DNA of 64,000 bases, from NCBI RefSeq assembly GCF_014839805.1, contig NC_051128.1, forward strand, positions 10,802,466 to 10,866,465. The letters are read 5' to 3'. A model generated the notes under the pieces. That model searched no databases. It saw nothing but the letters and a program-made list of their open reading frames with translations, and was not told the origin of the DNA. A program made the position numbers and the translations under genes. The stretch comes from Manduca sexta. Its lineage: Eukaryota > Arthropoda > Insecta > Lepidoptera > Sphingidae. Shown one piece after another: positions 1 to 13,300 of the stretch (position 1 is its first letter; the number at the start of each line of letters is the position of its first letter).

Positions 1-3000
1 ATACATTAATGGTTGACAGCGTGCGCTCCTGCCAAAGTCCATGGTCCCCTGAGTTGGGGCTGACATATCCAATACACTGTAAACATGAAAATATTGAATC
101 TACAAATTTTCCGTATTACAGTATTGATAACACGCCAACAAAATACTCCACAAAAATTAAAATCTCGGAAATCAATGTCTCTCACAATCGTTTCAAAGTT
201 TGCAAACGGTTTGAAACAATCCGCAGTAAGTGTATGGTACAGCCAACGTAAATACACGTTCATTACGGTACAAATGAGGTCACGAACGAGTGTAAGCCCC
301 AACTTGTTACTCCGGCTCGCGAGGACATTTAGCGCCAGCACTGAACACATGCTATGATTTATATCGGCTGGCAACATGTTAGTGGAGCCGCGAGCGCCAA
401 TTATATGTAAATCTTGGGGCGGGGTGAGTGTGGCGGTGTGCGGGGGGGGGGAGCGATCCCACCGCGCGTTATGGCGATAATACGAGTTTAAGTGTCGCTC
501 ATGTCCTGTAATCACGCTTTGTAGGTGATCGTTACTGCCGCCACGCCGTCGGGCCGCTAAACACACGACAGCGATCCCGTTTCAAAAATTGTACCTATGC
601 CTTTTTTTGCCGAGACAACAAGATTTTCGATACTCTCCAGTCTGAGTGGAATGTGGGTGATTATCTTGGGGTCACTGATGTGATGCCGTTATTCTGAAAG
701 ACATAATGCCGCCCACCTCATGGTATCCATACTTATTAACTCTACAGCAGCTTGTTTGATAGTCCGCTTACAGACCGTATTAGACCGAGTCTATTGAAGG
801 ATAAGTAACTATAACATTATGTAAGGATATCAAGTGCTGGTATAATATAGCGATTAGTGATGTTTTGTTAATGGGAGAGCCGGCCAATGCAACTTGTCTA
901 TTAGTACCTACTAATTACTACGTAGGATTATTTGTGTAATCTAAGTTAAAATACAAATAACTAGAAGCTTATCTCTCCCTATTTGCAACCATTCCCCTTA
1001 AAAAGCCTAATATTATGGTTGTGAAGTACAGAAATGTGAATACTCTCCGCGACAGCGGCGTGGCCAAACGCGATAGTTACGGCGGCGCTGCGAGTGTTGC
1101 GCGAGCGGCGGCATTGCTCGAGTGGCGCCGCGCGCCGGGCTGTGCCACTCTCGCTGGCGCTGCGTAATGCGGCGATGATTGGCGACCGCTCCCACACTAC
1201 CGACAAGCTGCGACTGCCGTGAATCTCTTATTATGTGTAGCGATATGTCACACGTGGCCCCGGTCCGACCCCCCCCTCACCCCTCACCGCGTCCTGATTA
1301 AACTCCACACCTCGTGACACGATACATCTACGGTTGAAAATAATGCGTGTGTCAATGGAGAATAGTGCGATAACTTTCTTGAACGTACTTTCTGTAAAGT
1401 TTTTCCACAGTAATGAATAAATTGGAACGAATGTGTTATTGGTACCTAACGCAGATTAAGAATACTGCACTAGGCTATAGGTTCTTGATAGCTTGTTTTT
1501 TTGTTACTTGGTACTACAAGATCTGTCGAGTTTACTTTCTTTATACTGGCTCTGGAAAGTGACTCTATTGTACCTTATTGTAAGCGGCGTGGGGACGCGG
1601 CCTGTGTGGCGGGTTTGCACTTTGTGTATACTATTTGCGCTATCCAGGCGAATACCAACAAAAAATTGCTATTTATGATAATTTTAATGGTCTATATCCA
1701 GTATCGGTTACATGATATTTAATTTAAAAGAGTTTCGTATTTCAAGCATACCTAATTACTGCAAAAACAGGTGCTCAATAATAGGTATGAGCTACGTTTA
1801 AATGACGTTTCATTTGTACAAACGAGCGAAGCGACGTTTAAAGTTAACCCCGGTCTCTCGCTCGTGTAAAACGAATGTCAATATTGTAGTGGGCAAGTGT
1901 GCTCTGTGGACGCGCTCAAAGAGTGCGGACTGCGGGTCGCCGCCGGTGTTTATACTTTTCAACATAAATACTTGCTTCTCGTAGTCAATTTGCCGCGTCG
2001 AGCCGTGTGTGCGGCGGCGAGCGCGGTCAAAGCCGCGCAATTATTGTAGATAAAAGGTTGGAGAGGGAGTAGTGACAGCCGCGCGATGTTAGGACGATAG
2101 CGGCGCAGTGCGCTGTTAGGTCAGCTTGCATGTGTATAATTATAATATGTTTGTTGTTACAAATTAATATATGAAATGAGTTTTTGGATTACACTCATTT
2201 TACAGTGTTGTCATGATACAATAATTATAAGCAACGTATTTAATATGAACTGGAAATTAAACAGCAAGCATACTCAGATATTTCGAGTTCAATATAACAT
2301 CACTCTTCTATTCAGTAAGCTGCACAGTGAATAACATAAAGAGCCGAGTGTCCGCGGCGGCTACATGTGAATTCGTCTAGCCAGTGACAGCAGTTATTGC
2401 GCACTGTATCGTCACCAGTGTTTGCAGTGAGGTCACTTCCACGCCCTCCTGTCACTATAACTTTTTTTCCTTGACGACACTATAACGAGCTATTCGGTCG
2501 CATTGGTTATATCAATTATCTTTACACCTTATTATATTTACTTGCGAGAATCGGTGATAGCCTAGTTGGGAATCGAATGGGCTGAGACGAAGGTTAAAAA
2601 CCAAACACACACTTCTGTCTTTATCCAAGTAACGTATACATGCTTTGTCAATGTTCTTTCGCTTTAACTTATATTTTTATAATCTTGGATTAGGGAAGAT
2701 TGATCCTGTATGTCGACGATTAAATTTATGTTAACACTCTTCTATCACAATATGAGGTTGTGAGCGGTGTTGACTATGTGTGTGCTTGGAAAGGTACACG
2801 TGTGCTACGGAATATAATAACAATAATAGTACGTTAATAGGGCGTTTCTGCAGATCATAATTCCACACAAGTTTGTATGAACTGTACAATAAATGTTTAG
2901 TAATACAAAATGCAAATAGTTAGGTAACTGCAATTCTAAACTGGAAATCGGAGACTTTAAGTGGCGACCGGCTCTCGGTGGCAACTTTAATTAAACCTAA

Positions 3001-3765
3001 CTTCTGAGATGATGTCCCACTCAAGATAATCCTTGCAAACTTGGTACAAAACCCGAATAGTGGAATCTGTCTCGTATTGCGAAGTGGTAAGGTGCAGAGC
3101 GACTGCAGTAGAGAGTTGGCAAGCTATTAAGCTGTTGCGTCCTCCGGCTCGACAGGACTAATTCAGAAACAAGATCCTCAGCGCCTTGTACTTCATTTAA
3201 TGTTCTTGATACGTGAACGGTCAGTTAATTAAACGGAATAAATTTCGTTCGCTTCCACTCGGACACGGCAGATACCTACCCTGAGCCCCTTATTCCATTT
3301 TAGTTTTATTTAAATGTAAAATAACTTTTGGAAGAAATGTAAAATCCTTTGATCTATGATATTCAGCCGACTTTATAAACTAAACTCGGATAATCAGTCA
3401 TAAACGATCTCAAGACAGGCGAAGATAATTATAAAAGACAACAGCTCATTAACGCACGTCACTTGAGAGACAATAATACCGTCTCGTTCAAGACAATATG
3501 ATAAGAAATATTCAAAACCCATTCAGAAAGGATTTCGCGAGGAGTTTATAGTAAAATGCGCGAAGTCTCGCGGCGGCAACAAATAGGCGCTCCTCCCGCG
3601 TGCTCTGGCCTTGGTCCCGGGGTGTGCACCGTGCAGCAAAGAATCATACACTTGGTTTATGAAAACGTTTGACTCTGCCTGCATAACCGGATCATACTTG
3701 GCTGGGAATGAAATAGTCTAGGGAGCATAATCTCATATTTATCAATACATAGAATATATTTTTGT
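1..3765. other. Upstream non-coding DNA, no gene recognised
   Basis: I see no supported gene here. The longest open frame is 186 codons on the minus strand (6-566), but it resembles no family I know and has no coding-like composition or splice context. A CpG-rich patch lies at about 1,060-1,160, a short G run near 443-452, and another GC-rich patch near 1,990-2,040. The rest is AT-rich and unstructured. It could contain distal regulatory DNA or untranslated exons of the downstream gene, but nothing in the sequence proves that. Confidence 0.5.
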
Positions 3766-4085
3766 ACTAGCTTTTGCTCGCGGCTTCGCCCGCGTGAAGG
3801 TGTTTTCCAGGATAAAATTCCACTGTTTGATAAAAGTCTTGCTACATATTTTCCCGGTACTTATAGGTTCAAACTAATTTTATCCCCAATCTATAATTTC
3901 AGTTCAATCAGTCGAAAATCTAAGAACATTTATACAAACTTTCATCCCCTATTTTATCCCCCTTAAGGGTAGAATTTATCAAAATCCTTTCTTAGGGGAT
4001 GCCTACGTCATAGTAGCTTTATGCATGTAAAGTCTTAGCCCGATCCGTCCAATGGTTTGGGCTGTTCCTTGATATATCACTGTCA
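3766..4085 (+). repeat. Lepidopteran dispersed repeat ('gctcgcggcttcgcccgcg' type)
   Basis: The segment opens with gctcgcggcttcgcccgcgt and continues with an AT-rich body. I know this head as a very common dispersed sequence in moth and butterfly genomes. Two further diverged copies with the same 'cgcggcttc' head lie in this window at about 47,264-47,455 and 47,741-47,965, which supports a dispersed family. It is probably the 3' part of a non-LTR element, but the exact family is uncertain. Confidence 0.6.
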
Positions 4086-6086
4086 GTCACCTTTGAGTTA
4101 TATATTATATTAACAACTGAAGTTAGCTAAAATTGAGTTTCTCGAAGCCGACCACTATTTATGTACTATGTATTTTGAGACTATGCAATTTTGTCGCGTT
4201 CGCGATTCACTTTCACTTTTGTTGAGTTTCAGAACGCGATATTAGATCCTCCAACGCGCACGCGAATTTGAACTTTATGCAGCGGTAATAAATTACAAAT
4301 TGACTCTCCATTTTATTTAGAAAACGTTTGTATGAGAAATAGAAAAATGCTGTTTTGAGGATTTTCCCGGCAATTATTCGAATTTTTCTCACCTTTTAAA
4401 CCTTCCCTAGACCTCCACGAATAATTCAAGACCAAGATAAGATAAATCCGTTCATTAATAAATAGTGACATTGTTAAATCCAAATACGAACAAAATCATG
4501 AAGAGCGTGAGTTTTGGCGCTGGCGGCGCGGTCCACCAATTCATTCAAATGTTTCTTAAACTAGTTTAAACTTGTGTTTGTTGTAGGATTGGCGAGTTGG
4601 TGAAATAATCACCTCCTCTGGCGTTTTAACCCACTTATAATTCGGATGTAATTAGGTCTTTGCGTAGTAGCGCTGTGTTTCAGAGAAGTTGAAGTAAAAA
4701 TCATTTTAACCCTAAATTCTAATATAAAGAATGGTAATGATGAAATCAATTATGGAAGATACATCAGGAAACAGTTACTACAGGATTGCTTACAGATATC
4801 GTTGCGTGTGGCAAAAAAATCGCATAGATGCAGACCGTTTTTGAGAGGTCCATTCACAAATGTTTAGGGCGTTCAATGTACTTGATGATAGAGTCGTTGA
4901 TGATGATGATTAATCTGTTTTACTTAATATATTAAACATATCATATAACCGACACCTCCGCGTGAGTGAAAGCACAAGCAAAGGCTAGTAAAACTCGCAG
5001 GATATCTGATACACTTAACGCGATTGATGTTCTCTTTAACGCAACGAGTTGATGTGATGCAAATGTAATGTAACTGCGCCGCCGGTGGTTGCTGATGCAA
5101 ATGGAACGCCAGGGTCGAAGCTGGGTGAGGCAGGGGTGGACGTGTGCCACTGTCCTTTAGAGAAAAGTAATTAAGGATTACTTTTTTAAAATATGCTTTA
5201 ATCAATCCAGCAGAAAGGAATCTAGGCTACCTAGCGTCGTATACATGTTGGTTATAATTATGTGTAAGTTGCAATATTCCAAACAAACAGATCTTGGGGA
5301 TTTCAAGGGAGTTGTAAGCTGCAGTCTCGATATTTCAATATAATTTTAACCCTCGTTCTTGAACGATAGGGGTCATGAAATTAAGAAAACGCTCAGCTTG
5401 TTAGGTAAAACTTACTAGCGCAGAAATAGTATGGGCCATATTAAATCCAAATTTCTCAAGCGCTTTATTTTAACCAATCTCTTCAATACTTCCCTGCGCG
5501 GCGTGGTTAATTATTTGCACACGGCAGCGCGGCGAGCGCGCGGCCGCGGAAACAATTATCACACTGATTTACACGCGGACGGCACAACACATCCGCGACG
5601 CATCCGTGACGCGTCCGCGATGCATGCGCGCCACATCCGAACTGAACAATACTCACTGGCTTTTCATGTATTGTCTTTTTAATTTTTTACTATACTGTAT
5701 TCAAAGGGAAGAGCAGTTGCAGTTTCAAGTTATTTATACAGAGGAACTGAGATAAAAGAGTTCTTATATCAGTTGGACACATCATGCTTATCACATACCT
5801 GCAGTTGTTGTGACGCGGGAATTAACTGCGAGAAACTATCCCTGATCGACAGATCGTCAATCAACATGTGCGGACTACACAAACAATAACGCTTGTATTA
5901 AAGATACGATTCGTGGAACTTGGTAAATCCATACCGTTAGTGTAGTTGGTGGCAGTGGTACGTTTCGAAATTCTGGTTTCTCTAGCAGTGAGTACTTAGA
6001 GGAATAATTTTATACTTGAAACGAGTCAGAGCTGTACGCCTCTGATTCTACCAACAAATAGGCAAACTTACTGACGACCATCAATC
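4086..6086. other. Non-coding DNA, no gene recognised
   Basis: No open frame here looks like a gene or exon. A short gatgatgat run lies near 4,883-4,912. A CpG-rich patch at about 5,495-5,640 carries repeated 'cgcgacgcatccg'-like words (acatccgcgacgcatccgtgacgcgtccgcgatgcatgcgc), a small local direct-repeat cluster. Nothing else stands out. Confidence 0.45.
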
Positions 6087-6126
6087 ATCCTTCAACAATA
6101 TCTATATAGGGATATTGTTGAAGGAT
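6087..6126. repeat. Perfect 16-bp inverted repeat (hairpin)
   Basis: Bases 6,087-6,102 are the exact reverse complement of 6,111-6,126, around an 8-base loop. It is too short for a typical animal microRNA precursor. It is more likely a relic of a small inverted-repeat transposon or a cruciform-prone site. Confidence 0.75.
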
Positions 6127-6513
6127 ATAGCCCACGACTAAAAAGCAATATAAAGTAAGATTAAATCAACAATGAAGATTGTACAAGACGAGAATATAAC
6201 GCCAATTAACTATAATAAAAATTATTACAAAGGTGACAAAACATAAAGTTTAATAAGCTTGTAGCGCATGTTAGTACAGTGCACACTAACTTTGTAGTTT
6301 ATAAATAGTTGCTCGCTCGAGTACTACACTTTGTACTGGGTGTTTAGTACCCACCTATGTGTTAGTAAACTCTATCAGAGAAGCCGCACAGTCCGAGTTG
6401 TGAGTTATGCGCTCTGTGTGATAGCGGGTTTATCAACTGTTGTATGTGTGTGAGGTACCGCTTGTGAACGCGGGCCTAGTTCATAATATTATGTAATTCA
6501 TAATTATGATTAA

Positions 6514-6554
6514 AGTATAGAGAATGTCTAAGTTATTTAGATATTCTCTATACT
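6514..6554. repeat. 18-bp inverted repeat with one mismatch (hairpin)
   Basis: Bases 6,514-6,531 pair with 6,537-6,554 with a single G-T type mismatch and a 5-base loop (gttat). It lies four bases before the next hairpin, so the two form a tight pair. Confidence 0.75.
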
Positions 6555-6557
6555 GAA

Positions 6558-6583
6558 TTAACAAATGGTGGTCCATTTGTTAA
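6558..6583. repeat. Perfect 11-bp inverted repeat (hairpin)
   Basis: ttaacaaatgg at 6,558-6,568 is exactly complementary to ccatttgttaa at 6,573-6,583 around the loop tggt. It directly follows the 6,514-6,554 hairpin. Function unknown. Confidence 0.75.
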
Positions 6584-9500
6584 GGACAAATAACCTGTTC
6601 ACATGCTAAGAGTAGAGTAATAGCTTAGGTGTTGTTGGTTGTCGCGAGCTCCGCGCTCGCTGGCCGCCGCCGCCGCCGCCGCCGCCGCACAGGGCCTCCC
6701 GAGAGCGCCGCGTCCCATCTAAAAACGATTAATTTGCATAATTACGGCAGCTCGCTCGCCGCGGATCACGACACCGGCCGCCATTACAATAATTGCTTTT
6801 GTATTTTTACCGCAACCCTTTGGCCCTAAATTCAAACGACTTCATTAAAAATAAGCAATTAATGTATTGTACGAGGTTTGTGCCGTAGCAATTTACTTTT
6901 GTTTTCTTTGAAACGGTTCGCAAATAAATGGGCGATATCGTCGGTCGGAGCGGTGGAGCGAGCGCCGACTGCACGGGGCGTTTGCGGATCTATTAAAGTG
7001 TTGTTTCACAGCTGTTGAATTTGTTTGGAGCCACTTCAGATGGTATTTTAGTTGTAAAATATATTAATTAGTTATTTTTTTAGCTGAACCAAACATCACA
7101 GTCGCTACTTTGATATATATAAATAAAAACAATGTACAATGAAAGGAATAGTTGCGCACCTGTCGAAACGGAGATACATCAGATTAGCTATGCATACGTT
7201 TGTAATTTGACATGATTTTTATAAAGGAATTCCTTTAAAAAAAAGAAGGAAAGAGAAAGAAAAATTGTTTATTTAGTCGTAAGTGTGCTTCCTACATATA
7301 TAGGTACATTGTCAATAACATGTCGTGACTGTTTAGTGCGCAGTTAGAGCAATCCCGTGATAAATTGTTTATTAAACGATAGATATTGAGTTTTAATTCA
7401 ATCAATAATATCTAACTTGTAAAAAATAATAGTTCGCTTAATCCGATTACATCTCGTGTAAAATAGCTGCAAACACTATACTACCGAAGTAATCGAACGC
7501 TTTGTTGTGAATATTATTTTAAAGCTAATATTTCGTCGATGTTCGATACTATAACGAAAGTGGCCGACACCTCACTTCAATGTTCTTACGATCATAAACA
7601 ATACTATCAATATCGCGGGGTTGTGCGGGGCGCGAGCGCGACGCGTGCGGGGCGCGGGCGGGGCGCGGGCGGCGATTCCCGGGCTCTCCGCTCATATCCC
7701 GGGATTAGCCGCTGACCCGGGCTCGAGCCAACTTTGTGCCTCGAGACGTGCCGACTTACCTCTCCATATATCGCATCGGAAGTGATAAAGTGATCATGTA
7801 GGTACCTATTTGTGGTAAGAGATAAGGACAGTAATTGTTGACAATGGGCTAAAAATTAAGCCTAAACATCATGCAAAATACATTTTTCGATTCTATTGTA
7901 ACCTCTATTGGCATACAGCGTGCAAGTGAAGTTTGAGATGCTACGGTAAATGTTATTCATCACACAGAGTATAGGCTTATTGACACACAGTAAATGTATT
8001 TAATTTAAAGGATTTCGCTTTACCGAAGTTCGAAATACCGCGGCTCGGGTCCCGTCTCTATGGCAGACGCCTCTTATTAGTTGCCTCTCTCAAACCTCAC
8101 CGATATTCGTTCTATATCTTTTAAGCCGCTCTTTTAAAAGTTTTCATTTACTGTTCGAGGATTTATCATAATGAAATTGTTAAGTCGTGTTTATGGCGGC
8201 TTCTCGAGCCAAATCCAAAGCTGTTTGCGAAGGGGGAGTAGTGGGCTTAGTCTTAACCTCTTGTACATTTATTAGAAGTTTGATTTAAAATTTAATATTG
8301 ACTTAAAAACTTGTATAATCTGAATCTCGGAATTTTTGTTAATTCAATTTAACATTTAATATTTCGCCCTGTGAGACCTTCTTGAGTAGGAAGGTCAAGA
8401 AGTAACTTATCTCGTGGTGTTTACTCACCTCGCCATTGCTAGTACCATCATAGAATTATCATATCGATCGATAATTCTACCGATATTTTGTACTTTATAT
8501 TACTCTACAATAATTACTTGACCTAAGTTGTTATCGTTATCACTCGCTATAAAGTTGTACCGGAGGGTAGAAAGGAAAAGCTGCAGGGGAGGTTCGAAGA
8601 CATTCATCAGGTCGCGGTGGAACCATTCGCCATTCATTTATCATTTAGCGACGACTCGACCTTCCGGCCTCACCCGCGTGCCGCGCGCTGCAATACATCT
8701 ACCCTTCAGAATCCACAAAGTTATTATAAGAAGAAACAATACGTACGATGTATGAGCTGCTAATCGAATAAGAACGCTGGTGCATTCTCCACACCGAAAC
8801 AGATGTTTATGTAATTGCAAATACATACTTATTTATTTGAGATCTAGAACTTGTGGAATAAAACTTACCTTGCAGTTCCTTATTTTTGATGATATATTAT
8901 TTATTTAAATTAAGTTTTTATTTTCTGTGTTAGAGGTTATTTTTTATGTTCTCTCTCTACTCTGATGGAAACATTTCTAACGCCGCTGTGCTTATTATTT
9001 AGGAAATATAAATACGTGCAGCGTCTGCCTTTTTTCCATCATATGGTGTATTTAACAATGAATATAGAATCAGTGTTGTATGTAATAATTACAGCTAATT
9101 TAATTATCATGATAAACATTTAAGCATTATCGTTAAATTATGAGAAAAATGCATGTATTTTTAGTTTGTAGCTGACTTTCTGTACGCAACGGTTTTATAT
9201 AAAAGCGGTGGCAGTTCAGACTTCTGATCTAATTATAATTTAATAAGCGTACTGCAGTAGCACTGTGCTAATGTGTCACTGTTGCTGCGGATTCTCTGGA
9301 CTTGCTGTGCCCGCTCATCACATAACGTGGATAAATATAATGAATGATAGTAAATATGGATAGAATTATACGAATATAAATAATTACATGTGTTTTGTAT
9401 ATCTACTGAACATTTAAATATGAAAATACACACACAAACACATTACGTCTTTTTTTCCGAATGGCTAGATAAAATTGAATTTTATTTCTTAATCTAGGAT

Positions 9501-9983
9501 GTGAAATATTTGATATATCGTATGAAAACGAATATGAAGCGGGCTGGCTCCAGCAACAGCTATTTCTAGGTGTAAAGATGTAAGCCTTGTCCCCTCATAT
9601 ATCCGTATATCATTCAGCGCATGATTGAGAAACACACCCTCTCCCACTTTAGTTCTGCTTCTCCCCCGGCTTGTCAGATTTGTTTTCTATCACTATTATT
9701 TGCAATAATTTTTCTAGTTCCACCCTACCCTGTCTCACCCCTCCACAGCGAGTCGAAGCTACAGTTTTTGGTTTAACGCTGCCGCGCCGGACTGTAACTA
9801 ACTGCTCTGTATTTAGTGATCTGGTTAATTGTCACTAGTTAACGTGGGAATTAACTTGAAATGCAGGCTGTAGTATTTGTCAGTTAACTGCATTAGGCTA
9901 ACGACGTTAATTGTATAGAAAGGTATGTAATTGTGTTGATTTATTTAATTATTTATTCAATGGTATATATTTGTACGGCAGAT
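6584..9983. other. Non-coding DNA with CpG-rich patches and a (GCC)n run
   Basis: A pure GCC trinucleotide run lies at about 6,664-6,688. The strongest GC-rich patch of the upstream region is at about 7,615-7,745, with repeated gcgggg/gggcgc words and three cccggg sites, and would suit an unmethylated regulatory region. A 10-bp perfect inverted repeat sits at 8,451-8,460 / 8,470-8,479. I see no coding gene. No splice donor next to the CpG patch convinces me that it is a first exon. Confidence 0.4.
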
Positions 9984-10315
9984 GTTTTTTTTTTAACTTT
10001 TTATTGCTTTGAATGACGAGACGAGCTTGCTGGTAAACGATACGACCGCCCATGAACTGTAGAAACACCATCCAAAACCTTGAATTACAAAGTATTGGTT
10101 GGTATTCCCTACGCTCGCTATCTTGGGACGTGAGATGTCAAGTCTCATTATGTTCAGTATTTACACTGGCTATAATGTCCTTCAAACCAGAACATAACAG
10201 TGACTACACACTGCTACTTGGCGGCAGAAATAGACATTCTGATGGTACCGACCCAAGCGGACTCTCACCTATGAGAGACCTACCACCAGAGCTTATGAGA
10301 AAGTGGATCTAATGC
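9984..10315 (-). repeat. Dispersed retroelement-like repeat, poly-T start
   Basis: The segment begins with a T-rich run (poly-A tail if read on the minus strand), followed by a body (gacgagacgagcttgctgg ... ggcggcagaaatagacattc) that I recognise as a common lepidopteran interspersed repeat. A small open frame across it (10,052-10,312) is a by-product of the repeat and not a gene. The orientation is inferred only from the T-run. Confidence 0.55.
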
Positions 10316-13300
10316 TAGTTAGTAATGACTTCCAGTCTCGAGAGGCAGTGTTAAGAGAGCGCAGGCGCATGGTACGCCTATGTTTATGTAGTGCTAGTCT
10401 CACGAACAGCACGTGACGAGGGCCAGACAGTCGCCATATTCTCTTTCTTGCTAAATTATCACTATGAGCGAGTTTCTGCCATTTCTTTTTTATCGTACAT
10501 CTCACTATAATGTAGTGCTTGATAGACTGAAACATCTCAACCATCCGACGGGCAGTTTGAATTGTAAAAAATTATTTAAAATGAATGTAGAAATGTAACT
10601 CAGGATTTCATTGAAATTAAAATCACATTAATTTGCCCACTACACCAGCGACGATGTAATAGTAGATACTCTAAAATGCACATTAGTTTTATTATTATTA
10701 TGTTGTTTTTATTATTTAATAAAAGGCATACTTCAGAACACAATAATTATTAACCATACTTAAGCACTAAATTAAATGAAGACTAGATCGCCTTCCTTAA
10801 ACCTATACCTTAATTGAAATTAAACTGCAAAAACGAAAATATTATGAATGTGAAGAAAAATGTAGGAGATGCAGCGTAAATACAAACTCGTTTAAAGAAT
10901 CATTAGAATCGAGAACAGGGAAGAGATTTACACAACAGAAACTTGACGAGTAAAAGTTAATGGTGACAGTGTGGGCGAGGCAGGTGCGCGAAACTTGTGC
11001 CATCAGGACCACTGGGCCAACTGGGTGGAGTGCGCGAATTCAGCTGAGCACGTCGACAGGGTTGCTACAACAGTATCAATGGAAACGTACATTGCTACTA
11101 GCAGAATAAACAAGGAGGCCAAGTTAATGCTTTTGGTGTACATAATTACAGGAAGTAGTTCTTATGTAGGAGTAATAATTATGGTTTTTAAATTGTAATG
11201 TCTGATAATACCAACACCTGCTTTATCTTGAAAGAAATAATGAGCTTATATTATCACACCTCAGTCCAGACTCGCGTTTGCTGCGTTCTAGCAACTTTTT
11301 CGCTGCTAATACAGCGTTTGTTTGGCGAGACGTGACACCCCTAAGGCCGTGGCTGTAACTCGTGTCGCCGTTTAACCTCACCGCTGTAACGGTAATACCG
11401 TTTGTTTGGTACTTTTATTGCGGCGCGGGACTATTCCTGTAACGGCCGAGAGTAAACATTTAGCACCACTTTTGTACCACTTCTGTGTTTCTTAAAATAC
11501 TAATGTCTGCTAATGTATGGCTTAATAAATAGGTTAGGGGAAAGCGGGGAAAAGAGATTTAGACTTATTAAAAATTATTAATGATCTTGCAATGTCAAAG
11601 TTCTCCTCTGTAATACGAACTGTACGCTATTATTTTAAAATGTAAAGGCTATTATTTTGTAAAAGCTACATTGATTCTATGTGCTACATTAAATATAATC
11701 TTTCTTTTGAAAACTTCTGAATTTATAAAGATAATTCCCTCTAAGTATTCATAAGCATGGCACCAGAAACATAAACAAAGGCGAGCTTTAACCGGGGCGC
11801 TCGCGAAGCGGCGCTCGTTCCCAAACAGATCGACAGTTGCAATAAAGTATTCACGGATTGGGGCTTTCCAATACACGGTCGTCATTAAGTGCGGATAAAT
11901 ATTAACGCCTACTGTCCACCGCTCCCTGCTCACCCCGCACTCCCCACGGACCTGCTCTTAATGTCATGATGAAAGATAATTTTTATGCTCTACAAAGAAC
12001 TGTACCACATCGGCGTTAATTAAACATAAAAATCGTTTTTCAATTTTATTTAATTATCAACTGACGAGGTTGTGAATTAGATATTTACTTCGGCCAATAT
12101 TTATATGAGTAAATTTTACATAGAAACAGGGGAGTGGCAGATAATTGAGATTAGTTTCGGTTACAGCGATAAGCGCACAGCATTTTTTGGTGCTACCATA
12201 GTGCTTAGAAGTTTACCGATTAAATTATATGTCGCATAAATACCAACCTAAGCTAGTGTTGATTCGCACTCATTAAAAGAAATATCCTATTGGATCTCTA
12301 AGCGAGATTTCCTTGATACCATTGTTTAAACAAGCAAAAGTTGTTATTTCAATTTGATCTCAATTGGCAACGCGGTCAGTATAAAACAAACGACATTAAT
12401 ATGTCAGCGCCTACCTTAGTGTCGAGTTGTGGATATATTAAATTCTCACAAGCTATTTTCTAACGTACAACTATTTTAAAATAGATCGGATCGAGGTCGA
12501 ATTTGTTGTTCAGTTATTTTAAAGCGGCACAACATTTAATTAGATTTATTGCTGATAAGAAAGGCCTTGGCGATTAAATTCCTTCACCTGTTTTTATTCT
12601 CAGCTCTCTGAAGCTTTTATAAACACGTTTGAAATGTTTTATTATTCATGTCACGTAAGTATTTGTTATTTTAGTTTCTTTTTCTATCCGCATGAATAAC
12701 GTGACCAGTACGACATCCGCTTCATAGCAAGAATTACACCTGCTTAAAGCAGCATCACCATCGATAATCATATAAATAAATAGACCACGTTTGGGTTGAA
12801 ATATTACTTGGAACTTCCATTACGCTAAAGGACAAACAAAGACATTTAGCTCTTTACTTTTTAGAGTCGTTTTTGTGTCAGGAATTATTTATATCTCTTA
12901 ATTAAATTATAATGAATATGTTTTTTAAATTACTATTTTGACCATCTCAATCTTCACCTTTTAATAACACCTACAAACTGAGACTATTCTTATGAGCCCA
13001 AATACATTATATCGTCAGTTCAAGATTGCAGTGTCTTAGAAATACCACTAAAGTAATACTATACCAAATTTCAAATCAATCGGACCTGCGCAAGTAGAAA
13101 AAGAGCTTATGATCCCCAAATGCCTTAATAGATTTTCCTAAATTGTAGCTAAAAACTATTACGATCACATCAGCTATCAAAAAAAAATACAGCGAATTGG
13201 TCTATTCATTAGGAATTAATGTTTAATAATTCTGCATACCGTTGCATTGTGCATGTTAACCTGGGCACCAGTTGTTTACCTCATGATTATATTGTCTTTA

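Noticed and set aside
6..566. 186-codon open frame on the minus strand
   Set aside because: No resemblance to any family, mixed composition, no splice or start context; best explained as chance.
6087..6583. MicroRNA gene cluster
   Set aside because: Stems are 11-18 bp with short loops and total lengths of 26-41 bases, too short for normal animal precursors.
10971..11198. 75-codon forward frame as a small gene or upstream exon
   Set aside because: No recognised domain and no acceptor/donor pair in a phase matching the smoothelin-like gene.
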